Shown: positions 1 to 8,940, counted from the stretch's first letter. The stretch is 26,796 nt of DNA from Bacteroidales bacterium (GCA_003557765.1 PWNO01000233.1:1-26796); one strand, 5' to 3'. Program-made: numbers and translations. Notes: generated by a model not told the origin, from the letters alone.

Positions 1-319
1 AATGGGTCATTGGGAAGTATATCCGCAGGTGTTTTCACCCGATGGCAGCGGTCATCACGATGTGCTGCAAATCCATTATCAGCTGGACTCGCCGGGTTAC
101 GTGGCACACATCAGAATCTTTGATCGCCGTGGCCAGAAGGTGCGCACCTTGACTCCGGGCAAGCTGCTGGCCACAGAAGGCACCGTCACCTGGGATGGCA
201 CCACCGATGAAGGTGAAAAGGCGGCCATTGGCGTCTATATCATCCATGTCGAGATGGTCCACGACAAAGGCAAGGTGCAAGCGGAAAGATTATGGGCGGT
301 GCTGGGAGGATGGCTTTAA
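1..319 (+). CDS. C-terminal end of a secreted/surface protein with FlgD-like Ig domain (5' truncated)
   Basis: This is the last roughly 105 codons of a gene that runs in from the left edge; the reading frame is open to base 1 and ends with TAA at 317-319. The fragment carries the PxVFSPDGxGxxDVLQI opening, then RIFDRRGQKVRTL, a WDGTTDEG turn and a YIIHVE strand. That is the layout of the FlgD-like/CHU-type C-terminal Ig domain that closes many long Bacteroidota exported proteins, including lamin-tail-domain proteins. In that family the domain is a beta-sandwich at the end of a cell-surface or secreted polypeptide. The ATG at base 2 is internal, not a start. The function of the full protein cannot be read from this fragment. 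It converges with the minus-strand gene ending at 607. Confidence 0.8.
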   Translation, partial: MGHWEVYPQVFSPDGSGHHDVLQIHYQLDSPGYVAHIRIFDRRGQKVRTLTPGKLLATEGTVTWDGTTDEGEKAAIGVYIIHVEMVHDKGKVQAERLWAVLGGWL

Positions 320-324
320 TTTGA

Positions 325-549
325 ACGTTCAAGGGGGCTTTAGATGAACGACAGATTAATGCGCCGTGTGAGGTCCTTAAAGTTGTGCGCGGCCAGCAAG
401 GGAGTAAAGAGGGTTTTGCAAAGGTCCTGGTTCAATCGTCCTTCCTGGTGAAGGCAACACCTAAAGTTTATGGGGTGACACTGATCCCGTTGCCTGGATA
501 CAAAGCTCACGTGGCAGCTGTGGATGCATGCATACAGAAAGTAAAATAA
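325..549 (+). pseudogene. Open coding-like stretch without a start codon (possible gene remnant)
   Basis: After the TGA at 322-324 one frame stays open for 74 codons to a TAA at 547-549. It has no ATG, and no GTG or TTG early enough to give a convincing start. The translation has ordinary protein composition (GALDERQINAPCEVLKVVRG near the start, ending AHVAAVDACIQKVK) and few rare codons. I do not recognise a family. It may be the surviving 3' end of a decayed gene, or chance openness: 74 open codons are not very improbable among six frames. The rest of the 320-606 gap shows no other gene. Confidence 0.25.
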
Positions 550-606
550 CGCAGATTATTGGGAGGTCATCACCCTGTCCTGGCTGACTGGTCTTCGGGT
601 AAAGGG

Positions 607-1329
607 TTATTCATGTCCGGACAAACCAGCGTTGATTGTTTTTACTGCCCGGATCATCGTTGCTTCATCATGTATCCGGAGATTATGCCGCTCTGCTAAA
701 GCCCTGACTTTTTCCTGCTGTTCTTCAGGAAACGCTTCTGTTAAGGCTCGCTGATTGAGTCGCCGGATTCTGGTAGTGTTGCCCTTGGTGTCTTTCAGAT
801 AATATTGGGGCCGTGGCTCAAGTATCGGGATCGAAACCATTCTGGCACCTGTCGATTCAAGATAATCTCCTGTTTGCTCAATGTTTCTCCATGCAAACAG
901 TTTGATCTCACCATCAAACAGACATTCAGCAAAAATATTTTGCCTGCCTGGAGGCACTTGCAACCGTTGGAAGTTGAGGGTGCCTGTTTCCCGGTGCAGA
1001 CTAAAGCCCTTAATGAGCTTATCATCCAGACGAATATGGTTTAACGTTTCGGGGTGCCGCCAAACAAGGATGTTGCGGTAACCGTTATACCGCAGGCTTA
1101 CTTCACTGACAATTTCCCCGGAGTACAGTATAACCTCGCCGTATTTCCAGTCCTGGTGTGTGTATTGGCTGCCCCTGGCAGGGATGCTGAGGTTTACGAT
1201 TTCTCCGGACAGCCTTGAAGAGAACATGTTGCTTTCCCTTCCTGTGTCTGTCTCCGGTTGCCCGGAATGTGCTGACGAGTTGATTGTCAGGGCAATAGCC
1301 AGTAACAAATATCTGATCATCGGATACAA
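607..1329 (-). CDS. Secreted hypothetical protein, last gene of the TonB/DUF4249 cluster
   Basis: The 240-residue product opens with a signal peptide (IRYLLLAIALTINSSAHSG), giving a soluble or periplasmic mature protein of about 217 residues. No catalytic motif is visible. The middle part reads GSQYTHQDWKYGEVILYSGE followed by LRYN, WRHPE and LIKGFSL, a pattern I associate with unnamed Bacteroidota secreted proteins of unknown function. The start at 1329 lies 3 nt after the stop of the upstream MG2-domain gene, so co-transcription and probably translational coupling are likely; a second ATG at residue 4 is also possible. It probably acts in the envelope with the receptor cluster. It converges on the plus-strand gene at the left edge. 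Confidence 0.75.
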   Translation of the reverse strand: MYPMIRYLLLAIALTINSSAHSGQPETDTGRESNMFSSRLSGEIVNLSIPARGSQYTHQDWKYGEVILYSGEIVSEVSLRYNGYRNILVWRHPETLNHIRLDDKLIKGFSLHRETGTLNFQRLQVPPGRQNIFAECLFDGEIKLFAWRNIEQTGDYLESTGARMVSIPILEPRPQYYLKDTKGNTTRIRRLNQRALTEAFPEEQQEKVRALAERHNLRIHDEATMIRAVKTINAGLSGHE

Positions 1330-1332
1330 TGT

Positions 1333-3075
1333 TTATTGTACTTCAATATACTGTTGTTCAAAAACAGGCTTTCCCTGTTCTGTCATTCCCTGAAGGGTAA
1401 TGACGTATCGCCCGCTGAGATCGCTGGTGTAAAAAGGCAGGCGTATTGTCTGATTCTCTCCAAACGAGATATCCGGTTCCCACAAAAGAACTTGCCGGGC
1501 ATCGGGTTTTTCAGAATTTCTTTGGTCGTTATCTTCGTAAACCGGTGACTTAAAAGACAGCGGAATTGCCGGGGAGTCAATTTCTCTGGTAACGTAATCA
1601 TCTTCCAGGGGTTCAAAGTTTAGTACAGGGTCCTTGGTGAACACGCCAATTATGCCCGGGAAATACATGTCTCCATGCTGCCAGTGAAAGTCATGTGTTT
1701 CTATTCGCAGCAAGTCATCAGACCCAAGATCCAGATAGGGAATGATATTGCCTGTTAATACACCATCGGCAAAAAACACAGGTGTTTCGCCCATGCGTTG
1801 CTTGCTGGTGGCGTCGGTCATCAGGTGGTTGGCATTTTCACCCCGCCCCCTGATCCTCCAGGCCGGGATCAATTCGTTGGCGATTTCATACACGTCATTC
1901 AGGGGAATATAGTCGCCCGGGTTATACCTGTGATTGGCTTCACTGTAGAGCAGGGGAGGGAAGATTTCCCGATCCGGATCTTTGGTTTTTCCGTGATGCT
2001 GAAGGTTGTAGACTTTCTGTACGCTTACGATATCCTGGCTTTTGGAAAAATAATCTATCTGGTTCCGGCACAAAGGGGCAGGCGGGGCGCTAAACGGAAA
2101 ATTAACTTCAGTTTTGTCGAACAGGTAAATGCTTTTGTCCGTCTGGGTGTTCCCCGGGGCCAGGGAAAAAAACAGGGTGGCATTATCATAATATGGCCCC
2201 AGCAGAAAATGGAACAGTCCCTCTTCACAGGTGTCGGCGTATTGCAAATTGACAAGCGTATCCTGTTTGTTTAAAATCACCCTGCTTCCTGCGACAGTTT
2301 TTCCGTTTGAATCTGTGACTTTTCCGCTGATGATTATTCCCTGCGTTTCCATAAAATAGAGGGAAGACTGATTTGTGGGTGTATGAGGGTCATTGCCATG
2401 CCTTTGGGGAAGGGTATAATCAATAATGGACTGATTATGTGCGAAAGATGCTTTATCAGGGACGACAGAAAGGGAAAACTGCCCGTGGATCTCTTCTGAA
2501 CCTGTGTTTTGAATCTGAATCGATCCTTTTGTCCGCTGACCGATGATGCTGTCACTGGCTGTCAGGGTTAAAGACGGCAATTGTATGTCTACAGGGTTTT
2601 GTGCTTGTCCGGCTGGGAATGCCTGTGGCGGTTCTTCCTCATGATATGGTAAGTCCAGCGCCTGGTCAAAACGGTTGGCGATAAAAACGTGCTTCCGGAA
2701 TATGGTTGAGGGCTCCTGATTACGCATCCAATTGGTAAACCCCAACAGCTCATAATACCCTGTTGACAGGGTGTCTTCCAGGTAAAATCCTCCCTGTGCC
2801 CTGCCGTTGGCGAGTTGTAACCGCTGATGATCAACAACCTCGCGTTCATTGCGCAATACAAGGTATGCATAGCTGCTTTTGTCTCCCTCATTGCCATTAA
2901 ACAGGTAGAGGCTGAACAACAACTGCTCACCGGCTATCAGCAGGTCCCGGTCGGTGTGTATATACAATTTTTCCTGTAAGCAGGGGTTTTCCGGGATGAC
3001 CTGTCCCTGCACGCTGACAGGGGCAATTGCTAACCAAAGGCAAAAGCAGGAAATATGAAAAAGTTTATGGCACAT
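1333..3075 (-). CDS. MG2/carboxypeptidase-regulatory-like domain exported protein
   Basis: The chosen ATG at 3075 gives 580 residues with a clean signal peptide (MCHKLFHISCFCLWLAIAPV, cleavage near SVQG-Q). An in-frame ATG at 3150 would add 25 residues ahead of the signal peptide and overlap the preceding gene by 43 bp, so I reject it. Residues about 36-120 contain IHTDRDLLIAGE and GYYELLGFTNWMRN, typical of the macroglobulin MG2 domain in Bacteroidota exported proteins. Near residue 250 comes a carboxypeptidase-regulatory-like Ig segment (IIISGKVTDSNGKTVAGSRV). The C-terminus is beta-rich (LSGRYVITLQGMTEQGKPVF). Such proteins often accompany TonB receptors; their exact role is unknown. It starts 32 nt after the DUF4249 stop and ends 3 nt before the next gene. 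Confidence 0.82.
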   Translation of the reverse strand: MCHKLFHISCFCLWLAIAPVSVQGQVIPENPCLQEKLYIHTDRDLLIAGEQLLFSLYLFNGNEGDKSSYAYLVLRNEREVVDHQRLQLANGRAQGGFYLEDTLSTGYYELLGFTNWMRNQEPSTIFRKHVFIANRFDQALDLPYHEEEPPQAFPAGQAQNPVDIQLPSLTLTASDSIIGQRTKGSIQIQNTGSEEIHGQFSLSVVPDKASFAHNQSIIDYTLPQRHGNDPHTPTNQSSLYFMETQGIIISGKVTDSNGKTVAGSRVILNKQDTLVNLQYADTCEEGLFHFLLGPYYDNATLFFSLAPGNTQTDKSIYLFDKTEVNFPFSAPPAPLCRNQIDYFSKSQDIVSVQKVYNLQHHGKTKDPDREIFPPLLYSEANHRYNPGDYIPLNDVYEIANELIPAWRIRGRGENANHLMTDATSKQRMGETPVFFADGVLTGNIIPYLDLGSDDLLRIETHDFHWQHGDMYFPGIIGVFTKDPVLNFEPLEDDYVTREIDSPAIPLSFKSPVYEDNDQRNSEKPDARQVLLWEPDISFGENQTIRLPFYTSDLSGRYVITLQGMTEQGKPVFEQQYIEVQ

Positions 3076-3107
3076 TGACTGTAGTTTGCTGATTGTTGTA
3101 TATGGTC

Positions 3108-4190
3108 TTATCCCCCAATCCAGAACGGGGGCTTTTCTTCTTGCAGACAACCCTGCCTGGGAATATCCTCTAACTCTTCCCAGGTAATGATTTCTGCAAC
3201 GTTTTCACCGTAATTCATGATAATGCGAAACCCTAGCCTGGTAAGGAATGAGGCTTCAAACAAGCCGATAGCCTGAAGCTCGGGGTTGCTGATGCATTCA
3301 ATATTGCTTGGCAGTTGGGCGGCAATCGGATCAAAAATATGCCCTTCATTACTCAGCTGCTCATATTTTTTCTGATAAAAGTGGTGGCTTTCTTCATTCA
3401 GGGAATAAATATCCATGATCACAACCCTTGGGCTTGCATATTGACGCACGGGAAAGTTATAAAACTGCATATACTCAGCATGGCGTGGGATAAATGCAGT
3501 CTGGATCCTGTTAGATTCTGGGCGGGACACATCCCGCCTTACCAGGTTGGTAATTTCTCTGTATTGCCAGCAGTATTCAATAAGCGGGGGGGCGGAACCC
3601 AAATCTACAGAGCTGGTATATTGCAGCAGCAGATTTGTCCTGAAGCGGAAGCGCACCGGTTCATTTTCCTGGTGGTTGGTTTCAATGTACAGATGTTTGC
3701 CGGCGAACTCCCTTTGGTAAAGGCGGTCAGAAACACCGGACTCAAAATACTGGAAATCACTTCCTGTAACTGCCTCCACTTTGCTTAAGCCCACCGCAAG
3801 GGGAACTTCCTGCGGTGAAGAGCGGAATTCTTCGCCGTCAGCTGTTACGATATGCAGCACGTAACTTTCACCCACACGGGCTGAAAAGCTGACCGGCGTA
3901 TGGTAATCTCCTGTACCGATATCCCACAGGTTGGTTACCGTCCCTCCCGAATCGGTAATGGTAACGGTTGCGTCTCTGACGGGCCTTCTGTGTCTGCCTT
4001 CTCCATAAACCCCCGTATAACTCAGTCGGATGGTATGGGGGCCGGAGCCATTGGTGATCAGGCCTTCCACAACGAGGTGCTGCTGATCAGCCCTGAGGTC
4101 CGGTTCGTAAATATCCTGGCAGCCTGACCCCAGAGTCAGGGTGAGTAGGAGAACCGGTATTAGGTGTCTGATGTTGGGATATGATTTCAT
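3108..4190 (-). CDS. DUF4249 family outer-membrane-associated lipoprotein
   Basis: The 360-residue product begins with a lipoprotein signal peptide, h-region LIPVLLLTLTL and lipobox GSGC with Cys24, followed by DIYEPDL. The opening HLVVEGLITNGSGPHTIRLS and the TVTITDSGG strand are characteristic of DUF4249, a Bacteroidota lipoprotein family that is usually encoded next to a TonB-dependent receptor. Its ligand is not known. Placement directly downstream of the receptor gene (31 nt gap) fits a receptor-accessory lipoprotein in the outer membrane, comparable in position to SusD but not homologous to it. Length is typical for the family. No internal disruption is seen. Confidence 0.88.
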   Translation of the reverse strand: MKSYPNIRHLIPVLLLTLTLGSGCQDIYEPDLRADQQHLVVEGLITNGSGPHTIRLSYTGVYGEGRHRRPVRDATVTITDSGGTVTNLWDIGTGDYHTPVSFSARVGESYVLHIVTADGEEFRSSPQEVPLAVGLSKVEAVTGSDFQYFESGVSDRLYQREFAGKHLYIETNHQENEPVRFRFRTNLLLQYTSSVDLGSAPPLIEYCWQYREITNLVRRDVSRPESNRIQTAFIPRHAEYMQFYNFPVRQYASPRVVIMDIYSLNEESHHFYQKKYEQLSNEGHIFDPIAAQLPSNIECISNPELQAIGLFEASFLTRLGFRIIMNYGENVAEIITWEELEDIPRQGCLQEEKPPFWIGG

Positions 4191-4221
4191 TCAATGTGTG
4201 TTATTTTGCCTCGTCTGGCAA

Positions 4222-6945
4222 TCAGAAAGTAAAATTATAGGTTATCGTAGGCAGTGGTCTGCCAAGAATATATACTTGATAAAGATTAAAAGAATCAATC
4301 GGGTCCAGTTGTCCGTGAGTTCTCTGATAGAAGACGGAGTAAGGGTTTTTCCTCCCGTAAAGGTTCATCACGGAAAAGGTCCAGCTTCCACCCCGCCCTT
4401 CGATCTTAAGGTTCTTCCCGATATGCATTGAAACATCAAGCCGGTGAAAGTCGGGAAGGCGATACTTGTTTCGGTCTGAGAAATGGACCATGATATCACT
4501 TCCGTGCCAGAAAATGTATTCAGGGAGGGTTACAGGCCGTCCGGTACTGTAAGAAAAGGTGGCTGAGAACCTGAGTCTCCTGGTCATTTCATAAGAGGCG
4601 TTCACCACCAGATTATGCGGCCGGTCGTAATTGGAAGGAAACCAGCTGTTCCGGTTAATCTGGTCCTCCCTGGCGTCATGCTGCGTCCTGCGTTGAGAGG
4701 AGGAATAGGTGTAGCTTGTCCAGCCTGTGAGGGCACCGCTGTTTTTACGGACGTATAACTCGGCTCCGTAACTGTATCCTTCGGTCCGAAGTATATCGGT
4801 TTCAAGATATGGATTCATGACCACCTCGGCACCGCTTCGGTATTCAATGATGTCATCGAGGTTTTTGTAATAGACCTCCAACGAAGTTTCCAGGGTGTTA
4901 TCAAAAAAATTATGAAAATACCCGAGGGCGAACTGATCACTTTTCAATGGGGGAATATGGGGGTCGCTAAGCTTCCAGATGTCTGCGGGTGCCATAATCG
5001 ATGTGTTGGATATCAGGTTGATATACTGATAATTCCTGTTGTAGCTCAGTTTCCAGGAGCTGTTTTCGCGCATGCTGTATCTGAACCCGATGCGAGGTTC
5101 AAATCCGCCATAGTCCGATATGATATCACCGCTGCCGTAGTGAAGGCTATCGGTAATATTTTCCACACGTTTCGGGGCGTCTTCAGCGTATGTGTATACC
5201 GTTCCCGGGCCGTACTGGTAATAATGGGTGTATCGGGCACCCAGTTCCAGACTTACATGATCGGCAATCCGGAAATCGTCACTGATGAATACGGAAACTT
5301 CCAGTCCCCTCTCCTGCTCCATCAATGCAGAATTGATCCGGGAGGTCTCCCCCAATGGGAATAGTTCTCCCGGCTCAATTTCGTACCTTATGGCCTGTAC
5401 GCCGGCCTCAAAGTGGTGTCTGCTGCCTGGCATATAGGATAAAATATATTTGCCGGTCTGATAGTTGATCCCTGAATTCATTCTGTAGTCCATGTGAGCC
5501 TGCAGGTCACTTTCTTCCACAATTCTGTACCGGTAGTCACTCATTCCCACGGTAAGCATAGAAGACAGGCTGCTGCTGAATGAAGTGTTCAGCCTGACAG
5601 AAGCAAGGAGGTTGTTGTATTCATGGGTGGTTTCTTTCCCAAACCCGAAACGGTCAAAGCTGTGGTACCCAAAAAGTGTCAGTCGGTTATTTTGATTCAG
5701 GGCGATATTCAGCGTGCCGGTTACATCATGAAAGCGCGCTGTGCTGTTCATCAGGTCTTCGTCATTGGTGTAGTCAAGCAGAAAATCGGAATAGGATGTC
5801 CTTCCCCCTACATAAAGACTTACCCTGTCTTCTATGATGGGGCTTTCCAGCAGCAGACGACTATTCAGCAGCCCAATACCACCATGTACATTGGTGCCAT
5901 CTGTGTCCAGGCTGTTTTTCAGTCTGATATCCATCACAGAGGAGGCCCTTTCTCCGTAACGGGCTGGGATGCCGGCTTTGATCAGGGTAACTTCTGAAAT
6001 CAGGTCCGCATTGATCACCGAAATAAGGCCCAGCAGGTGTGATGTGTTAAACAAGGGCACATTTTCTATGAGGATCAGGTTTTGATCTGCATCTCCTCCC
6101 CTGACATTAAAGCCGGTGCCAAACTCTCCCACAGATTGTACTCCTGGCATCAAGGTGATGCTCCTGACAATATCCCTTTCGCCAAAAGTGCCCTGCAGCC
6201 CTTCAATGGCCCGACTATCCATGCTGATCACACTCATTTGTGTTTGCTGGATGTTTTCACGGGCACTTCGGGCGGTTACCGTAACCTCATCAAGCTGAAC
6301 GCGACTTTCAAAGAGTTCAAAGGTTACGCTGCCATCGCTGTAGAGTTGGATTTCCTGTCTGCCAGACTCGTAGCCCACGAAAGAAATCCGGAGTCTCAGT
6401 TCACCGGTGGGAAGCTCCATTTCGAATCTTCCTTCCAGGTCGGTGGAAACGCCTGCCTCACTCGCAGGGTCATAAATTACGGCGCCGATCAAAGGTTCTC
6501 TGGTGGTGCCGCAATTCACTTTTCCCGAAAGGATGGCTGTTGACTGGCGACCATATTCTTCTCGCGAGCCAACGATCAGCAGGTCATCCACTTCTCTGGC
6601 CACACGCTCATCAGCAGCCCGGCCGGCCGGAAGAAATGCGATGTGATCTCCCATATACACCCAGGCCAGATCCCCGGTGTTGGCAATCATTGTAAGGGTC
6701 TGTTCAAGTGTTTTTTCCTGCACTTCAGGGGGAAGCAGGATGTCCTCCATCCAGTGTGACTGATAAAAAATTAACAGCTGATGCTGTTCCTGCAGGCGCC
6801 TGATCGCTTCAACGGCAGGAATGCTGTCTTCTTGCACGATACTGGTTGTCCGGCCTTGATTAATGTCCGGATTATAAGCATATGGACCAACACAAGGGGA
6901 TTCTGCCAGAGGCATTATGGCAAAACACATTAAAATGAAATACAT
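4222..6945 (-). CDS. TonB-dependent outer membrane receptor with STN and carboxypeptidase-like domains
   Basis: The 907-residue product has a FecA-type STN segment (about residues 40-105, AVEAIRRLQEQHQLLIFYQS), a carboxypeptidase-D-like beta domain (about 138-222, GKV...GVSTDLEGRFEMELPTGELRL, SFVGYESG), a plug (LDEVTVTA at about 218, then GTGFNVRGGDADQNLILIEN) and a long 22-strand-type beta-barrel ending in YNFTF. The C-terminal aromatic residue is typical of outer membrane insertion. It should import an unknown substrate using TonB energy. It heads the cluster with DUF4249 and MG2-type proteins. An STN domain often signals to a FecR/ECF sigma pair, but none is in the window. Odd point: the ATG at 6945 gives a signal peptide with no positive n-region, and a better signal-peptide start lies upstream in another frame (see 6930-7004). 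Confidence 0.93.
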   Translation of the reverse strand: MYFILMCFAIMPLAESPCVGPYAYNPDINQGRTTSIVQEDSIPAVEAIRRLQEQHQLLIFYQSHWMEDILLPPEVQEKTLEQTLTMIANTGDLAWVYMGDHIAFLPAGRAADERVAREVDDLLIVGSREEYGRQSTAILSGKVNCGTTREPLIGAVIYDPASEAGVSTDLEGRFEMELPTGELRLRISFVGYESGRQEIQLYSDGSVTFELFESRVQLDEVTVTARSARENIQQTQMSVISMDSRAIEGLQGTFGERDIVRSITLMPGVQSVGEFGTGFNVRGGDADQNLILIENVPLFNTSHLLGLISVINADLISEVTLIKAGIPARYGERASSVMDIRLKNSLDTDGTNVHGGIGLLNSRLLLESPIIEDRVSLYVGGRTSYSDFLLDYTNDEDLMNSTARFHDVTGTLNIALNQNNRLTLFGYHSFDRFGFGKETTHEYNNLLASVRLNTSFSSSLSSMLTVGMSDYRYRIVEESDLQAHMDYRMNSGINYQTGKYILSYMPGSRHHFEAGVQAIRYEIEPGELFPLGETSRINSALMEQERGLEVSVFISDDFRIADHVSLELGARYTHYYQYGPGTVYTYAEDAPKRVENITDSLHYGSGDIISDYGGFEPRIGFRYSMRENSSWKLSYNRNYQYINLISNTSIMAPADIWKLSDPHIPPLKSDQFALGYFHNFFDNTLETSLEVYYKNLDDIIEYRSGAEVVMNPYLETDILRTEGYSYGAELYVRKNSGALTGWTSYTYSSSQRRTQHDAREDQINRNSWFPSNYDRPHNLVVNASYEMTRRLRFSATFSYSTGRPVTLPEYIFWHGSDIMVHFSDRNKYRLPDFHRLDVSMHIGKNLKIEGRGGSWTFSVMNLYGRKNPYSVFYQRTHGQLDPIDSFNLYQVYILGRPLPTITYNFTF

Positions 6946-7004
6946 AAAAGCAATAATAATATAAACAAGACCTGATGGATGATCCGGTCAATGGAGCGGA
7001 ACAT
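6930..7004 (-). other. Short signal-peptide-like reading frame overlapping the TonB receptor start
   Basis: An ATG at 7004 opens 23 codons that end with TAA at 6930-6932, overlapping the annotated receptor start in a different frame by 16 nt. The peptide starts MFRSIDRIIHQ and continues with a leucine-rich run (VLFILLLLC), which is what a signal peptide n-region plus h-region should look like. The receptor frame itself begins MYFILMCFAIMPLAES with no basic residue. This may be the true 5' end separated by an indel, a leader peptide coupled to the receptor, or coincidence in an AT-rich leader. Confidence 0.3.
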
Positions 7005-7327
7005 TTTATATCCTACATATGGGTGGTAAAACTACGCTTTTTTACGTATGGCGTTGTGTTAAATTTTTTGTTTTATTCCGGGGGGTTGTTTTTTTTGCCG
7101 AAGCAATTCAGTTTGCCGACAAATCCAGTATAATTTGCATGTCTTACGCGTTTAAACTGAAAAGCCGCGCACAGCATTCGCCGGCCATATCTGGATTTTA
7201 TTTTTCAGAGATGAGGAAAAAGATCAAGACTTGAGCTCGCTAAAATGGTCTTAACATGACTCCGGACTATAACTGGCCCTGTCAAACGTGCAGCTTGCAT
7301 CTTTTTTCAGTCGTTTCAGCCTGGGCT
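6946..7327. other. Intergenic region upstream of the TonB receptor cluster
   Basis: This 382-bp gap lies between the GNAT stop and the receptor start, both on the minus strand, so it should contain the receptor promoter and any GNAT terminator. It is AT-rich with T-runs at 7038-7100. Apart from the short frame at 6930-7004 I see no convincing gene, perfect hairpin or full Bacteroidota promoter. A plus-strand open frame at 7019-7234 has poor composition and is not accepted. Confidence 0.6.
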
Positions 7328-7801
7328 TTAAGGCATCGGGCTTTGCTCTCCTGCTTGAATCTTTTGCTGGGTCGAACGCATGATATAGACATCATAATCG
7401 CCGAGATAAGTAAAACCCAGTTTTCGGTACAGGGCAATGGCTCCTTTATTGGTTTGATGCACCTCCAGTTTGATCTGTGTGTTTCGCTCGTATGCATAGT
7501 GGATTGATTTTTCGCTGAGCAACAGGCCAATGCCCTGACGCTGGTATTCAGGCAGCACTCCTAAGTGATGCAGGTGCATGCGCCTTCCGTCGTAAGTTAT
7601 CCAGCTGGTTCCGACCACCCGGCCTTCAGATGTGCAGGCCACCAGCATTTTCCCGCCAAGCTCCACACTGCGCTGGATTGTCTGAAAGTCGTCACCCCGC
7701 GCTGTGCCACCCAGGCCGGTGGCTTCCCAAACCTCCTTAAGCTGCAGGTAATCATCCTTAACGAAGTCGCGGATTACTGGTTGTTGGACGTGGGTTTTCA
7801 T
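7328..7801 (-). CDS. GNAT family N-acetyltransferase
   Basis: The 157-residue product has the GNAT fold signatures: central strand MHLHHLGVLPEY followed by the acetyl-CoA pyrophosphate loop RQGIG (residues 88-92) and helix LLLSEKSIHYA, then motif B KLEVHQTNKGAIALYRKLGF (about 111-130) and a final strand YDVYIMR. The enzyme should transfer an acetyl group from acetyl-CoA to an amine. The single-domain length and the NxGAIxLYxKLGF motif resemble RimI-like and general small-molecule or peptide acetyltransferases, but the substrate cannot be read from sequence. It lies 343 bp downstream of comF on the same strand and may have its own promoter. ATG 7801 is the natural start, just before the first beta-strand. 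Confidence 0.9.
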   Translation of the reverse strand: MKTHVQQPVIRDFVKDDYLQLKEVWEATGLGGTARGDDFQTIQRSVELGGKMLVACTSEGRVVGTSWITYDGRRMHLHHLGVLPEYQRQGIGLLLSEKSIHYAYERNTQIKLEVHQTNKGAIALYRKLGFTYLGDYDVYIMRSTQQKIQAGEQSPMP

Positions 7802-8144
7802 GGGTTATGTTTTTCAGTTATTGGTTCTTCAGTTTATACGTGCTGCGTCTGTCATTGTCTAATGGAGGTTTGGCTTCCCCAGCTCGCAAAATGCTCGGTT
7901 CATGTGACCTGTTTAATCAAATTATACACACATGAAATCATGCCACCCTTCAATCTCAAGGCTCAGCCCTTTTAATCTGGGTATCCCGTCAAACAACATA
8001 CGGACAACATTGAGGGCGCCACATTGCTCACGAATTTACACAATTATGTGTGATTGGTTATCAATCCGTAAGCCCCTGCACAAGCTTTCCTGGCAATGAC
8101 GCAGCATTTTGCTGGTAAAGCCTGGCATTGCCTGAGAGAAGAAA
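7802..8144. other. Intergenic region between comF and the GNAT gene
   Basis: This 343-bp spacer separates two minus-strand genes. It contains short A/T-rich stretches (7918-7936, 8036-8060) but no convincing gene, repeat or strong terminator. A -7-like sequence for the GNAT gene (plus strand CAAATTAT at about 7917) matches the Bacteroidota consensus imperfectly and is not called. I see nothing else in it. Confidence 0.5.
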
Positions 8145-8840
8145 TTATTCCGTAATGGCCAGCGTGGCAACCCAAACTTTTACGCCTGGCACTTCCAGCA
8201 GGGTTTGGGCGCAAGCCTCCAGGGTGGCACCGGTGGTTATCACATCATCAACAAGCAGCACATGCTGGTTTGCCAGTGCTTCTTCGTCTGTCACCCGGAA
8301 TACCCTGGACACGTTCTCCCAGCGGCGGAAGCGGTCCTTTTTAGTCTGTGTTGCGGTTTCCTCCATCCGCACGAGGAGATCGGTGCGGCAGGGGATCTGC
8401 AGCACTTCAGAAAGTCCCCTGCAAAGAATTTCGCTCTGATTAAATCCACGGGCACGTGCTTTTGCCGGATGAAGGGGTACGGGGATAATCATTTGGAGCT
8501 CATTGTAATGTGACGATTTTTTCAGTGATAAGCCAAGCAGGCCACCAAGGTAAGTGCCAAGTCTGAGATTTCCACGGTATTTAAACTGGTGTATGGCATG
8601 CTGCACCAGGCCACCTTTTTGGAAGTAATACAATGCTGTGCCGGTTTCCAGCTGCACACGCCCCCAGAACCTTTTGACCATAGGGTTCTCTTTTTTCATG
8701 TAAAAGCCTGTTCGCGGCATGGCCACCCGACAGAAACCACAAAGATGCTTTTCGCCACCGACAAGCAAGCCCTTGCAGGCACAACAGGTCTGCGGATAGA
8801 TCAGCGAAAAAAAAGCATGTAGCATCTCGCGATAGCCCAT
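8145..8840 (-). CDS. comF: ComF family phosphoribosyltransferase-like protein
   Basis: The 231-residue product has the ComF layout: an N-terminal double-CxxC zinc site (C19/C20, C22 and C34/C37), a QFKYRG segment at 85-90, KARARGFNQSE at 127-136, and a type I phosphoribosyltransferase PRPP loop VLLVDDVITTGAT at 194-206. ComF homologues are linked to natural transformation (late DNA uptake, working with PriA-type helicases in some bacteria) and are widespread in non-competent species. Interestingly priA is encoded 2.7 kb away on the other strand. The gene is divergently arranged with the coiled-coil gene at 9112; the 271-bp gap between them should carry both promoters. Confidence 0.93.
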   Translation of the reverse strand: MGYREMLHAFFSLIYPQTCCACKGLLVGGEKHLCGFCRVAMPRTGFYMKKENPMVKRFWGRVQLETGTALYYFQKGGLVQHAIHQFKYRGNLRLGTYLGGLLGLSLKKSSHYNELQMIIPVPLHPAKARARGFNQSEILCRGLSEVLQIPCRTDLLVRMEETATQTKKDRFRRWENVSRVFRVTDEEALANQHVLLVDDVITTGATLEACAQTLLEVPGVKVWVATLAITE

Positions 8841-8940
8841 GGAAAAAAGAAAAAAGAATCCGTGAATTTTGTATAAATTTGCATGGCTTTTTATGGCCTG
8901 GCATCAAAAGCCGGGCCACAACCAGCATAAGCCGATATTT

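Noticed and set aside
344..448. 34-codon ATG frame after the first gene
   Set aside because: The overlapping frame 325-549 has far better codon character; the short one is rich in R/S/W and lacks a motif.
7019..7234. Open frame of 71 codons upstream of the TonB receptor
   Set aside because: AT-rich, unlikely composition, opposite strand to the neighbouring genes, and no recognisable motif.
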